The translations under genes were made by a program, and so were the position numbers. This document shows positions 10,743 through 22,916 of a DNA stretch of 64,000 nucleotides, piece by piece (positions within the stretch are counted from its first letter, which is position 1; each line of letters starts with the position of its first letter). The notes under the pieces are model-generated. The model had not been told where the DNA came from, ran no database searches, and worked only from the letters and a program-made list of their open reading frames with translations. Source of the stretch: Kondoa malvinella (taxonomy: Eukaryota; Basidiomycota; Agaricostilbomycetes; Agaricostilbales; Kondoaceae); assembly GCA_039545315.1 (NCBI GenBank), contig BCIM01000005.1, positions 126,609-190,608 of the forward strand, given 5' to 3'.

Positions 10743-10905
10743 ATGGGCGGACTGGCTCTGATTGAGTTGGCGCTTGGTGTGGAGCTCGACGTCGTACAGA
10801 AGAAGACTGGAGCAAAGTAAGCATCTCTCTGTGTCCTCGAGCTTTTATCAAACATCATGTTGCAGTTTCGCCAGCCGTGCTGGTAAAGTTGATCGCATGG
10901 AGTAG
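10743..10905 (+). pseudogene. Fragment resembling the C-terminus of 3-oxoacid CoA-transferase
   Basis: Two short exons (10743-10816 and 10866-10905, intron 49 nt) encode GGLALIELALGVELDVVQKKTGA plus a short tail in which K is replaced by N. This resembles the last 25-30 residues of succinyl-CoA:3-oxoacid CoA-transferase (GGLtLiELapGvt...KTGAkF). No catalytic part is present. It lies just after the UPF2-like fragment, which suggests a patch of mixed gene debris. The homology call is short and therefore tentative. Confidence 0.35.
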
Positions 10906-11108
10906 ATAGCTCGAATCTTTTGTGCATCGCATCAATCTGCACTGTGCTATCACGTCGCTATGTTACATTGCGCAAAACAAAGAAGAAAGGCACAAAGACG
11001 AAACAGTGACGTCACCCAGGAGAAGAAGATCAACAGCCGCATCTTTGAAATCACTTGATAATACATGAACAACAGACAAATTCGTAGACCTTGACCCTGA
11101 CCCTATTC

Positions 11109-13776
11109 CTAAGCTTTGTCTTCAACCTCGTTGACATATGGAGGAGACACTGAACCAGAGCGATTGACCGCATGTCCAGAAGGAGCAATCTCATCGTCGT
11201 CTGCTTTCTTGTGTCGTGCATCGTCTCCCAAATGGATAGATACATGGTTGGTCATGTACTGGGAAGGATCGATGATGAAGAACGCTGCAATCAGAGCAAG
11301 GACGTCTGGAGAGACCTTGTTAGCTGCGACTCAACGAGGCATGAGAGGACACTTACTGAATGGAATGGTAGAGTAGAATACTCGGCTGAACGCAAAGGCA
11401 TAGGCTTCTTTGAAAGCGGTAGCGATAGCGGCTTCAGCTGCAGGAGTCATACCGGCGATGCTTGCAAAGGCTCCAGGGACACCCTGTAAGGAAAACTAAA
11501 CATCAGTCCATTCTGGCGACCCAGAAGGTGTACAACTGACCAAGGCATTCTCGGTAGCAGCAGGAACAAGGGCAGCGACATCAGCTGAGGCTAGACCATT
11601 CGCAGCAGCGGCAGCACTAATTCTGGCAACGAGTTGTCCACCGACAACACCGTTCAAGATTGTGCTGAAGATGGAGTTGCCGACAGAACCACCTACAACG
11701 ATATTTAGCAAATTCACCAAAATTCCTGATGCATCATTTGCTTACCCATAGATCTGAAGGTACCGATGAGACCGGAAGCAATACCAAGATCTCTTTGATT
11801 GACGTGCAGACCAGCGACGACGTAGCAGACTGTAGATGGAGGTCAGCTCGCGCTGTAGCGCATAAGGGGGAAGCGTACGTAGAGTAACTGCAAGCGGACA
11901 ACGTTAGTAAAGGGATTTGTATGGTAATTAATTGGCTTACTGCATCCAAATGCACCCTGTCCAAAGATCTGGAAAGCAGCAAACATCCATCTGTTACCAG
12001 GAATGGCGATGGTGTACAAGATACAGAAGAGAAGTTGGAGACCCATTGCAATAACGAGTTGCCATCGTAGATGCTTGATCTTGTGTGACACTGCAGGGAA
12101 GAAGACGCCTCCCAGCAATTGACCCAGGCCGTTCAACAGAGCTAGGCGACCGATCTCATCTACAGAGACCCAGTCAACAATGGCCAAAATGGGCGCGGCT
12201 GCCGACTCACCGGGATCTGAAGTGAACATGTACAAGAAGGCTTGAGGCAGGAGAGCTGCCATTGAGTAAAAGATGACACCAGCCACGAACCTAAGCATGA
12301 GTGAGTGATTAGACTTGAACTCACCAAAATGAGAGCAGAGGACTTACACCAAGACAAGAAGTAATGTGAATTGGCGAATTTGTCGGAAAAGCCGGAACGC
12401 TTTGGTTCCTGTAAGTGCGTACTCGCAATATTTTCGAGGGGAACTTACGGAAGAAAGGGTTCTTGGCGAACTTGAAATCATAAACGAAAGTGCCCATGAA
12501 GGTAACGAAACCAAGGACGATCGGAGCGATGACACTAGCGGATGCCCATGGGTGACCAGGAGTACCAGCCCACTGTTATATGCTAGGCCTCATTCCCCTC
12601 AATGCTTTGTAGCCGAACTTACCGAGAGTCCGACCAGAAGAATTGTCAAGCCTGTCGAGTAGAGTGCAATACCACTGATATATTTTTTAGCTACGACTTC
12701 CAACTCTGACTGTGTGTACTCACATGTAATCGATTTCTTTGACCTCTTCCCATCTTGTCTTTTCGAAATCACGTTGCGGGCGAGAAGGTGGGTAGTAGAA
12801 GAAGAAGCACCCAATGAAGGATACTGCGGCATACATGATGCAGCCGTACTGTGTAGAGCCGATGTGAGCTTAGTGATACTCTCCTGGCACTAAGGCTTAC
12901 GTAACACCATCTCCAACTTCTTGCAAGGAACTTGTAGGCAAAGTAGGTAGCTGCAAAATTCCACGGAACGATCATAGCGAATTCCGTGCAAGCAAGTCCA
13001 GCACCACGCCATTTGTAAGGAAGCAATTCTGGAATACCGGCAAAGGCGACGCTATAAGGAATCATTAGCTAGACGCGACATCACACGGAAGGGCAGACTC
13101 ACAAGATCATTCCACAGCCGAAACCAATGATTGTAGAGCCAGCTGTGCAGAGCAAGACATGGTCAGTATCAATTCGATGCACACCCTCATATAGAAAACG
13201 CACCGGCAACGGTCAAAGTAGAGCTTGCAGTTGCAGCAACGATAGCACCAACAACAGTCAAGACTTGACCAGCCATAGTGACCCATCTTCGACCAAAGGT
13301 GTCGGATAAGGATCCAGCAATACCGAAAGAGATACTTTTGGTGCAATCAAAGGCATGAGCGAAGGAAGCATGCCAACGAAAGTAATTTCAACTCACCTGG
13401 AAGCCACCGACCAACCAGAAGCGATCCATGATATAGTAGTTGCATCTCCCAAATCGACTCCAATCTGAACAATAATGGATGTAGGCAAAATAAAACCGAA
13501 AGCTAGCGAAGTTCAGTGAAAAACCAAAAACGAGCAGAGGAGGCAAGAGCTCACAGACACTGGAAGTGAAACCTAGCGACAAGAAGATGATGGAGAGGAT
13601 GACATTCCACTGAAGCTTTTCCGGGACATCAGGGTTGCGCTTGATAGCAGCAATATGAGGATCGTCCAAGCTGCGCAAAGTCTTTGTGTTAGCAGAAAGT
13701 GACATCTACACAATCAGAGCACTCACTCCAGAGTGGTGGTGGACCGGTCGGTCAGTCTCTTCTCGACTTGAGCCAT
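11109..13776 (-). CDS. TRI12/siderophore-type MFS transporter (607 aa, 17 exons)
   Basis: I could follow 17 exons from the start at 13776 (MAQVEKRLTDRS) to the stop at 11109, all in frame, including a 9-nt exon at 11879-11887. The protein has about 14 membrane segments. Motifs fit the fungal TRI12/siderophore MFS branch: ATTISWIASGWWVAS, LSDTFGRRWVTMAGQ (the MFS loop 2-3 motif), GAGLACTEFAMIVPWN, RDLGIASGLIGTFRSMGGSVG. Family members export toxins and drugs or import ferric siderophores across the plasma membrane; the substrate cannot be told from sequence. An alternative ATG at 13705 lies inside the first intron and is less likely, because the upstream exon splices cleanly with a branch site. 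Confidence 0.85.
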
Positions 13777-14105
13777 GCCTACCAGCGAGGAGTGAAAAGG
13801 TAGTTGTAGGAAGCCCGCAGGTAGGGTGTCGGTGAAAGAAGAGGTGTACTGCTGCAGAGAATGTATGAAGCAGAACAAGAGCGAACCTAGAGAAAGAACT
13901 CAATGCTTGTTCAAGCACAGAGTCGGGCCTCCGCTAATCGTTTGCGGTAATTTTAAGTTCTCCGTGGGACAGGAATAGAGTCGCGGAGCTTTCGCGGGGA
14001 CGGGGTTAAGAACGAAATAGATAGCAGGCGAAAGAAATGGCCGATGTGCGATCTGCTCCCACTTTTTTGCCCGAGAAGGCTTCCGGAGCATCTTCCTATG
14101 CCAGC
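13777..14105. other. Intergenic, no gene seen
   Basis: Presumed promoter of the MFS gene (minus strand). No reading frame with coding character. I noted GC-rich patches (tcgcggagctttcgcgggga around 13980) but no recognisable operator. Confidence 0.4.
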
Positions 14106-14650
14106 GTCACCAGCGTGAGCGCAGGACCGACACAAATGTAGACATACTTGCAAAGTGTCTCGCCAATGCGCCTCTGGGACTGTTGCCAACGCGACAGCCG
14201 CGCCGCTTCATTGATCACAAGAACAATGCAGACCGTGTATATGCTCTTGTCAAAGGTTGCTTGTTGCTCACACAGAGCTTTCCAGATAATTGTCGCAACG
14301 CCTTGCCGACTGCAAAGCAATCAATCAGTAAACGTGAAGCGAGGAGGCTTTGACGAGACTGACCGCTACAAGTTCATGTTGAACATGAAAGAGCTGCCCT
14401 CTGCTTTAGACTGAGGCTCCCTGAGAGGTGCCCGTGTCTGTCTGCCAGAACATCCATACAGTTGCGAGGGGGATCGCTGAGCTTTTCGCTTGCATATGTT
14501 TCACTCATCGAGCCATGTCAAAGATCTTCTAGCGACGATTGCATCAAGAAAAGAGCGCGGTATTCTTCTGGAAATGGTGTCCTATTCGCGACCGCCGTCC
14601 TGGGAAAGAAATACACACGCTGCCATTGTTGTTCGCGGTCGGACTCATGC
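14106..14650 (-). pseudogene. Scrambled remnant of the tandem-GNAT gene
   Basis: On the minus strand this fragment carries promoter-like sequence matching 7200-7460, then a short piece of GNAT domain 1, an intron-like piece, the acetyl-CoA loop (RQGVATIIWKALCEQQATFDKSIY) and INEAA. It then jumps directly to domain 2 (RRIGETLCKYVY, GPALT), skipping over 150 codons. At least three internal deletions relative to 5384-7460 are visible, and the N-terminal exons are lost. It cannot encode a working enzyme. It shows that a 2-kb segment was copied and then eroded. Confidence 0.75.
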
Positions 14651-14845
14651 GTATCTTGCCTTGAATGCTTCTGTTTGCTTATCGGAATCCTGTTCTTCGG
14701 GTTGAAGACTACAAAGCTACTGCTGGCCCTACAAATCCTTGAAAGAACCGAAATTCGCATCTTTGGCATTTCTACAGTCTGAAGCTTGTACTGCTCTTCT
14801 TTTGAAATACGGTCAAGGCTCCTCTGCTGTTGAGGACCAGACATG

Positions 14846-16463
14846 AATCAGAACAGGCCACGAAAAGCGAAAAGCTGGAAAACCGCTGAACCCTGTCTCT
14901 TCTGGCATTAGCAAGCCGAACCCGAGAACTTCTCGACAGCTAGCCAATTTACCACCGCTGTCAGAGAGCGCGGCTCTCGATGCTGCCCTAGTCCATCTTT
15001 CAACGGCAGCTGTACCGCTATCGGCTTCCGCTAGAGCCCTGACTCATGTCCAAAGCAATAAAGCTAACCAGAAGTCGGTGGTGTCAGCGCATCGAGCATC
15101 GGCTCTAGGAGCCTCAGCAGCAGGAAACCTATTGATCCAACATACGAGCAAGCCTCCTGCAGCAGGGAACGACAAAGAGTTCTCGCTGAGCAATACCGCA
15201 AAGGGTAAATTCCCAAGACTTACTGGCCTCTCCACTGCAGTCAACAGCTCTCCTCGTGCACTAATCGACATCTCTTCCAAATCGTGTGCGGTCTCTCAGC
15301 CTAAGGCCGTTACCGCAATTGCCGGGCCAGGGGTAGAGAGCGTAAATCGGCAACGCAGCGCCCAGCTCGGTCTCATCATGAAAGCGGCCAAGCACTTTGT
15401 TGCAGATGCTAATCATCGAGCTCTGTTGGAATGTGCTTCAGTCCCAAACATGCAACTGCAATACACGAAGCCGGAAGACGCGACTTTCCTGGGCAAAGGT
15501 TCCTTTGCTTCTGTTTTCAAAGTCAAATCTGCCAACGCACACTACACACAGAAGCATCTTTGTGTCAAGCTCTGCATTGGGTCCGAAGCTGTTGCTCGAG
15601 CCGAATTCAATCACATGCGATTTGCGCATAGGCTGTATGAGCGGGGACTGGTACAAGTCAGAGTACCAGCTGCGTATGCTTTCCATACTGTCAAAGATCC
15701 GCTGTGTGGAGGTGTTGTGCAAGCGATATTGATGGAGCAAATTGTTGAAGCAGAGGTAGGTAGACAGAAACCCTGTCAAGATATGCGCTTATTGTCGTAC
15801 AGAGTCTTGACCAGCTGTCTCTCGGCTGGCGTCAACATCCCCTCACTACTGAAGCCTTTCAAATCCGCGAGAAACTTTCAAACGAATTTTATTGCACGCT
15901 CGAAGTCTATCTTCAACACGGTCTAGTCCACGCGGACCTGAACCTGTCGAACATCCTCATTACCAAGGAAATGCAGCTGGTCTTCTTGGATTTTGGCATG
16001 AGCGGCTATTTTGCTTGTCTGAACCAAGAATCCGGTGCATCTGTTCTGCATGCTCCAACTTTCGAACAATGGATCTGGACGGAATGGTCGGAAAATAGCC
16101 CCAAGTTTATCTTACAACCCGCAAACATCAGGACATATCTGGAAATGGTCAAGGTGGATCTTGCGAAAGTTCTGTGCGGCTCCAGCTTCGTACTTCAGAT
16201 CATGACTGATGCCAGACGTATACAGCAGAGCCATGTTCAGTGGTCAGACTGGAAAACAAGTATCGTTCCTCGAAGTACAGCAATTTTGCTCTGCCCTCTA
16301 CAAGGCAACCTGGACCAATGTATCGGGCGACAGTCTGCCGTCCAGTGATAGAAGGAGGCAGTTGCTTTCGCAGCCCATTTCGGAACCCTTGATGGCAAGG
16401 CCTTGGCTGCCCGTAGTAAAGCCAGCCATGTGCGCGGCAGGCAGATGGCCAAAGAACGACTGA
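14846..16463 (+). CDS. Atypical protein kinase-like protein (5' end uncertain)
   Basis: An open frame from 14846 to 15755, then exons 15803-16189 and probably 16248-16463, encode a kinase fold. Visible are a glycine loop (FLGKGSFASVFKVK), a lysine strand (LCVKLC), a catalytic loop GLVHADLNLSNILI and LVFLDFGMSGYF for the metal-binding DFG. The HxDLN form is nearer to Bud32/APH-like kinases than to classical HRD kinases. About 170 Ser/Ala-rich residues precede it. No in-frame ATG exists upstream of 15378 in this frame; an ATG at 14843 is one frame off. The true start may therefore be a missed 5' exon, or the N-terminus may be decayed. The 3' exon choice is also uncertain (a stop at 16348 if the last intron is not removed). 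Confidence 0.5.
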
Positions 16464-16561
16464 TCTAGACACACTGCGCGAGTTCCTACTGCAAGGTGAT
16501 GGAACTACAATGTAATTCGATTCTGTGCTACAATCTGCCAACTGTCTGCTCTGCATACAAC

Positions 16562-18093
16562 TCACTGCTCAAGCTGTCCATCTTGAGTCTGTCGGAGGTC
16601 GGGTTGCGGTCCAAATTCTCGAGCGGTCAGAAGTGAGACTGACCATACTGCAGCATGCGCTTCGCCGAATTTGACCAATTTCCGCTGCTGCGTCGCCGCA
16701 AGGCGAACCCTCCCTTCATAGCTCCAGCGATGGCAGATCCATTGATTGCTATTATACCTGTAGATGATAAGCTAAGAGATGCAAAAAACCAGCGTTCGGG
16801 GTTTACCAGCTATTACCATGAAGATTTGGCGATCCTTGATGTAACAATGTTTGAGTAGAGCTCTGGCAACAGCACAGTAAAGAAATGCGCCTGAGAGCGA
16901 CAAATAGACAAACAGGAACAGATGTTCTCCTATACTCCTCATCTTGAGATCTTTCCGTACATATGCAGAGATATAGGCCGTGTGACGATAGCTCTGATCG
17001 GGATGACTGCTCCACGGTGTAAGCGAGATATAACCGAGCCTACGACAATGATATCAGAAGATGATGTAATGCTACTGGGAGACGTACGGCTCTTCGTCTT
17101 CAATTGCGATCAGACATGGATATTGCTCGTCGAGCAATCTCTGCAGCCATTGCCGGCGTTCATCTTCCGTCTTGGGGAGCCAGAACTCGAGTGCGGTCCT
17201 AATTCGGGGTGAGACTAGCTCTGGCGGGGCTATCCGAGCTTACGAGTTGAGGATCACGTCGTTGTAGATTTCCACCTTCAGCGATCAATCAAAATCAGCG
17301 GTATGAACGTTTTGTAGAATAGACTTAGCCTACCAAGAACGGCAGATCGGCCATAGTAGCATCACGAATGGCGAATCTGGGTGGCTCCAGCCGGATGTCT
17401 GATCCAGTGGGAGAAGATGACTGATCGAATAAATCATTTGGAGGATAGCTGATGATGAAAGTTGAGTGCTTGCGCCAGTCCAAGCGCCGCCTCGTTGTTT
17501 GATAAAACGTGCAAGATTATCAGATAGACGCTTCTATCCGAACTAAGCTGGTGTGCGCATAGAGCATTCCATAAAGCTGTTGCAACGCCTTGTCGGCTGA
17601 AAGCACGATTGAGCATTTCATCTAGGTGATAGAGTGACAGCATACCGACAGTTCGCCTTAGTGACCAGATGTAGGATAGCGTTGTGCATGAAACTAGATC
17701 TGGGATGCACTTGAGTTAGCGGGTGCTAATGCGACAAGCTATCCCCAACTCACCCTTCTGCGGAGCATTGCGGCTCGAAGACTCTATAGGCTATGACCTC
17801 TTGATCTTCAACAACTTCAGCGACTAGCAGCGGGTAGCCTTTCATCCTTTCTAACCACTTGTCGTGGAAAGCTATCTACTTGTAAGCTCAAAGCATAATT
17901 TCGACAGCAGACGCTTTACCAAGAGGCTGAGGCTTGTCCCAATCGACAACTCCTTCTGTTACTGATGTTGGAGGAAATGAGCCTCCTTCTCGGTGAGTAA
18001 TAAGAACAAGAGCAGACCAGCTTCGTTGAATAAACCGTTGATTTTGGCGACATCCTCAGCGACTGCATCGCGTATATAGTATGCAGATGACAT
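16562..18093 (-). pseudogene. Decayed full-length paralogue of the tandem-GNAT gene
   Basis: Minus-strand exons align one-to-one with the intact gene at 5384-7000: start YYIRDAVAEDVAKIN, VDWDKPQPL, RRQGVATALWNALCAHQ, then domain 2 FAIRDATMADLPFL, LEFWLPKTEDERRQWLQ, GYISLTPW. Intron positions are shared, and copy 2 has one extra (17700-17753). The frame breaks at the second/third exon junction (about 17876), after ALNF (about 17450, leading to a TGA at 17434-17436), and near 16700, where a single missing base is needed to reach KLVKFGEAH. Some breaks might be splice variants, but three together indicate a pseudogene. Confidence 0.75.
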
Positions 18094-18599
18094 TGCACCA
18101 CAATTGGCAGGGGAAGATTGGGTTGAGCAAGTGAGACAGAAAGCAAGAAACAGAAGAGCCCGAGAAGCGTAAAATATGCACCGCGGAAGCGAGTAACAAG
18201 CTCAGGGCAGAGAAAGAGAAAGACAGACAGAGACAGTACACTTAGTGTGTCAGGCTGTGCTTAGTCCACGCCTGTGGATAGTTAAACAAGCTCAAGCTTT
18301 CGGATATCCGTGTACTGCACAGCAATATCACCTTGCAACCATTACAGTAGCGGCCTTCCCTTATGGAAGCTACCAGCAGAGTAGAACAGGATAGGATAAG
18401 GAGGTAGGTTGGCTGTTGACAATTCGCCATGATAAAGCTCCTCTTCCACCAGCACCTTGACAAGTCTCTTCGTATTTAGACCGAGGTCCTGCTGCATTCA
18501 TAATCTCGTTGCGGCGCGAGCTTGCGCTGCTTGTACGCCTTCATAGCCAGGCTTCGTGCGTCTGCACATCGTCCTGTCTTGTTTCTCCAAAGATGGGCT
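18094..18599. other. Intergenic, low-complexity purine tract
   Basis: Contains a purine-rich run at 18200-18240 (agagaaagagaaagacagacagagacag) like the one before the intact GNAT gene, as expected if promoter sequence was duplicated with the coding part. No gene seen. Confidence 0.4.
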
Positions 18600-18619
18600 T
18601 CTCAACGCTGGCTTTGCTG

Positions 18620-18949
18620 CCAATCTCAATATAGTCTGTCTTCGATGGCTTCCTTCATTCTAGAATGCTCTCTGCGCACTTGTATCGTCGCTTCGGTAGT
18701 ACAAAGCAATTTGATAAGCTGGAGCCTGGTCCTCTCGACTCAAGAGCATCTGCTAGCGCTCTGCACCTTGCATTGTAGCTGAAATTGGTCGCTCAAGAGC
18801 CTTCGTCTCGCTGCTGTCAGAAGACGGGTGAGCGTTTGCGTTGGTCTGTTTAAGACTTTCGCCCTCTTATACGCGCTCCGGTCATCACAAAGCACCTGAA
18901 CAGCCGTGAGACAATCCTGGAGGCATGCTGAAATCGACCAAGAGACCAT
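18620..18949 (-). CDS. Possible small gene, helical protein
   Basis: On the minus strand, a frame from an ATG at 18949 (CDDRSAYKRAKVL, LTRLLTAARRRLLSDQFQLQ) can splice across a 42-nt gtgcag...ccag intron into a charged helical segment (EHSRMKEAIEDRLY). The amino-acid texture is that of a coiled coil, but I cannot name a family and the 3' end is unresolved. Treat it as a candidate only. Confidence 0.25.
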
Positions 18950-19143
18950 CGCACCATCGGGTCTATCCTGTCATGGCTAGCTCATCAGACCCGGCTCTCT
19001 AGAAGTCTTCCTCTTGGCCTTTATTTTCCCTTTGTCAACGATTGCCAATTCGGCTCACCGAGCTCTTCTTCTCCTTGGTTCTCTTCCATCACGATCTCTC
19101 AATCAGCCTTTCTTTTCTCTTTCAACTTTCAGATCTGTAAAGA

Positions 19144-19976
19144 ATGGACTCAGACAACAATGGCAGAGCAGATGGAGGAGCATGCGTTTCGAGCGTTGTC
19201 TTCGGGTAAGCTTCTCGTATCTTGACTGGATCATCATCTGACCTGTCTGCCAGTTTCGTTATAGTACTGGTGATGCTCTTCTCTCTTGGCGGAGGTGGTG
19301 GACTGGTCTTCTGGGTCGGTACACGCAAAGAGCGAAGGCTTACAGCTCAAGGTCCGGTCTTCTTTTCTTTCATTGCTTCCGGGAATCTGACTGGTATTCT
19401 CTCGATAGCGGAAAAGATGCAAATCGAGAAGGACGCGCTGAGGGACAAAGAGATCCAAGTCGTCAGTTCTACTCGCGCTGTTTCCTCCCAGTACAGTTGC
19501 TGACCCGTTGTTCTTTTAGCACGCCACTGCGACTCGTGAGACCCTCCTTAGTCTACTAGTATCATCTCTAATGCTTCTCGTTGCTTTGCAGAGCATTACT
19601 TAGGCGGTCAGTCACTCTCTTTAGTCAGACGACCAGTCTTCTGACCTTTGTTCTTACAGAGGTTGACCACTGGCGGAAGGAATTCCAGCGCATTCAACAG
19701 GAGTCAGAGACCTTCAAGAGACTCTTAGAGTAAGTCCTTACCCCTGCTCTCTGGTGAATGCAAACTGAAGGTGGTTTACAGCGACCAGGGCATTGCCTAT
19801 AACAGAATGTCTATGGCTACTACAGCAGTCGATTCTCAACGTCCAGCTTCAGTGAGTCCTCTCCCCCTCTCATTGCATGTAGTGACTGATTGAACCGACA
19901 GTACTATGAGAAGAACAAGCGCGATACTATGCCATCCCTTCCCGGCAAGCTCAACTTTGACGAGAAGAGCGGCTAG
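19144..19976 (+). CDS. Small single-pass membrane protein (151 aa, 8 exons)
   Basis: Exons 19144-19205, 19254-19351, 19409-19458, 19520-19535, 19592-19606, 19660-19729, 19782-19851 and 19902-19976 sum to 456 nt in one frame. After 21 hydrophilic residues comes one hydrophobic segment rich in glycine (IVLVMLFSLGGGGGLVFW), then a basic stop-transfer (TRKERR). A long charged helix follows (VDHWRKEFQRIQQESETFKRLL) and a conserved-looking end (YYEKNKRDTMPSLPGKLNFDEKSG). The tiny exons of 16 and 15 nt are unusual. Likely a type of organellar or ER membrane adaptor; I do not recognise the family. Confidence 0.65.
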
Positions 19977-20121
19977 ATCCAAACCTCTCAAACCCAAACG
20001 GCCGGACCCAATATACCCAATCCATTGATATACCATAGACGTTTCATTTTCATTGTACAATAGTCTTCAATCAATCTTATAGTTCAGTTGACCCAGATCT
20101 CGCGCGCTTATACTTATTTCA

Positions 20122-20801
20122 TCATATCTGCGGCGACTCGTATCTCAGCATTTCCTGTTCATTCTCCTGTTGCTGCTGTTGTTGCTGTTGTTGCAAACTA
20201 GGCGGCGGTGGAGGGTTCTCAGCTTCTTCAGCAGGATCTTCCAACATATTCGGGTTGGCTACCGGTGGTGCTGGTTCAATGATTTCATCCACTGGTAAAA
20301 GATGATCGAGCGCTAAATCATTCCATTGTAATGTTGAGGCAGGGAGACCTTTTGGAAAGTTCAAAGCGGGCAAGTTGGTCGCGAGTGAGCGGGTGGTGGA
20401 GAATGGGTTGCGGGATTTATCTTTTGCTGAAGGGCGATAAGGGTTGCCGAACGGGTATGAAGGATGAGCAGCGGTGGGTAGGACGCCTTCGTGCATTGGT
20501 TAGACGCGTCGAGTTGGTCATGAGATGGGAACTCACTTTCGTCGTCTTCGTCCTGATAGCGCGGTAATAGATGCAGAGGGACATCTATGTCTACGTAGAT
20601 AGATGAGCCTAGTGCTGTATTCAGAGGGGGGAAAGGACAGCTTACCTTCATCTGGCAAATCAGTCGCGAAATCATCCTCATCTGTGCCAAGGCGCTGAAC
20701 TGCAGCATAATTGAGATGGGCGATTGTGAATCGATCGTCCTGCTCGAGCCGTGTATGAGAACATAGAACATAAGGCAGCAAGGGAAATGACAGACTGCCA
20801 T
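20122..20801 (-). CDS. APC13: Anaphase-promoting complex subunit APC13-like (178 aa)
   Basis: Exons on the minus strand are 20801-20796, 20739-20646, 20608-20537 and 20486-20122; introns are 56, 37 and 50 nt. The short family signature is visible in two parts: DIDVPLHLLPRYQDEDDE (compare the 'DVxIPLxELPEPEQD' core) and LQWNDLALDHLLP (compare 'KWTDLALQYL'). APC13 is a small structural subunit of the APC/C ubiquitin ligase that stabilises the TPR arm during mitosis. Here it is extended by a Pro-rich and glutamine-repeat tail (nine Q). The first exon is only ATG GCA, chosen because the next 56 nt form a consensus intron. The 3' end converges with the preceding plus-strand gene. Confidence 0.65.
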
Positions 20802-21006
20802 AGCGGAGTGAAACAAGGGAAACAGCCAAAGAAACGGCAGACAGGCCAACGAAATAGGCAGGAAGATTCTTTTGCTTCTCTTGCATGCACTTGTTGGAGT
20901 CTCACTTTGATCAGATCGTGGTCAAATTGAGTCATGAGTGCATTTTGACCATCAACTGCCTTCAACGCTCAGCAGCAGCCTTCCAAACACTTGTAGACAA
21001 GTCAAT

Positions 21007-22909
<1,903 letters not shown>

Positions 22910-22916
22910 TCATCGA

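Noticed and set aside
13702..13705. Start of the MFS transporter at 13705
   Set aside because: That ATG falls inside a consensus 56-nt intron that links an upstream exon (MAQVEKRL) in frame.
16200..16348. Unspliced 3' end of the kinase-like gene ending in QSAVQ
   Set aside because: Less protein-like than the alternative reached by removing 16190-16247, which gives VSFLEVQQFCSALY; kept only as an alternative.
20533..20886. N-terminal extension of APC13 containing a hydrophobic segment
   Set aside because: Reading through 20740-20795 adds a membrane-like stretch foreign to APC13; that stretch is a consensus 56-nt intron after ATG GCA.
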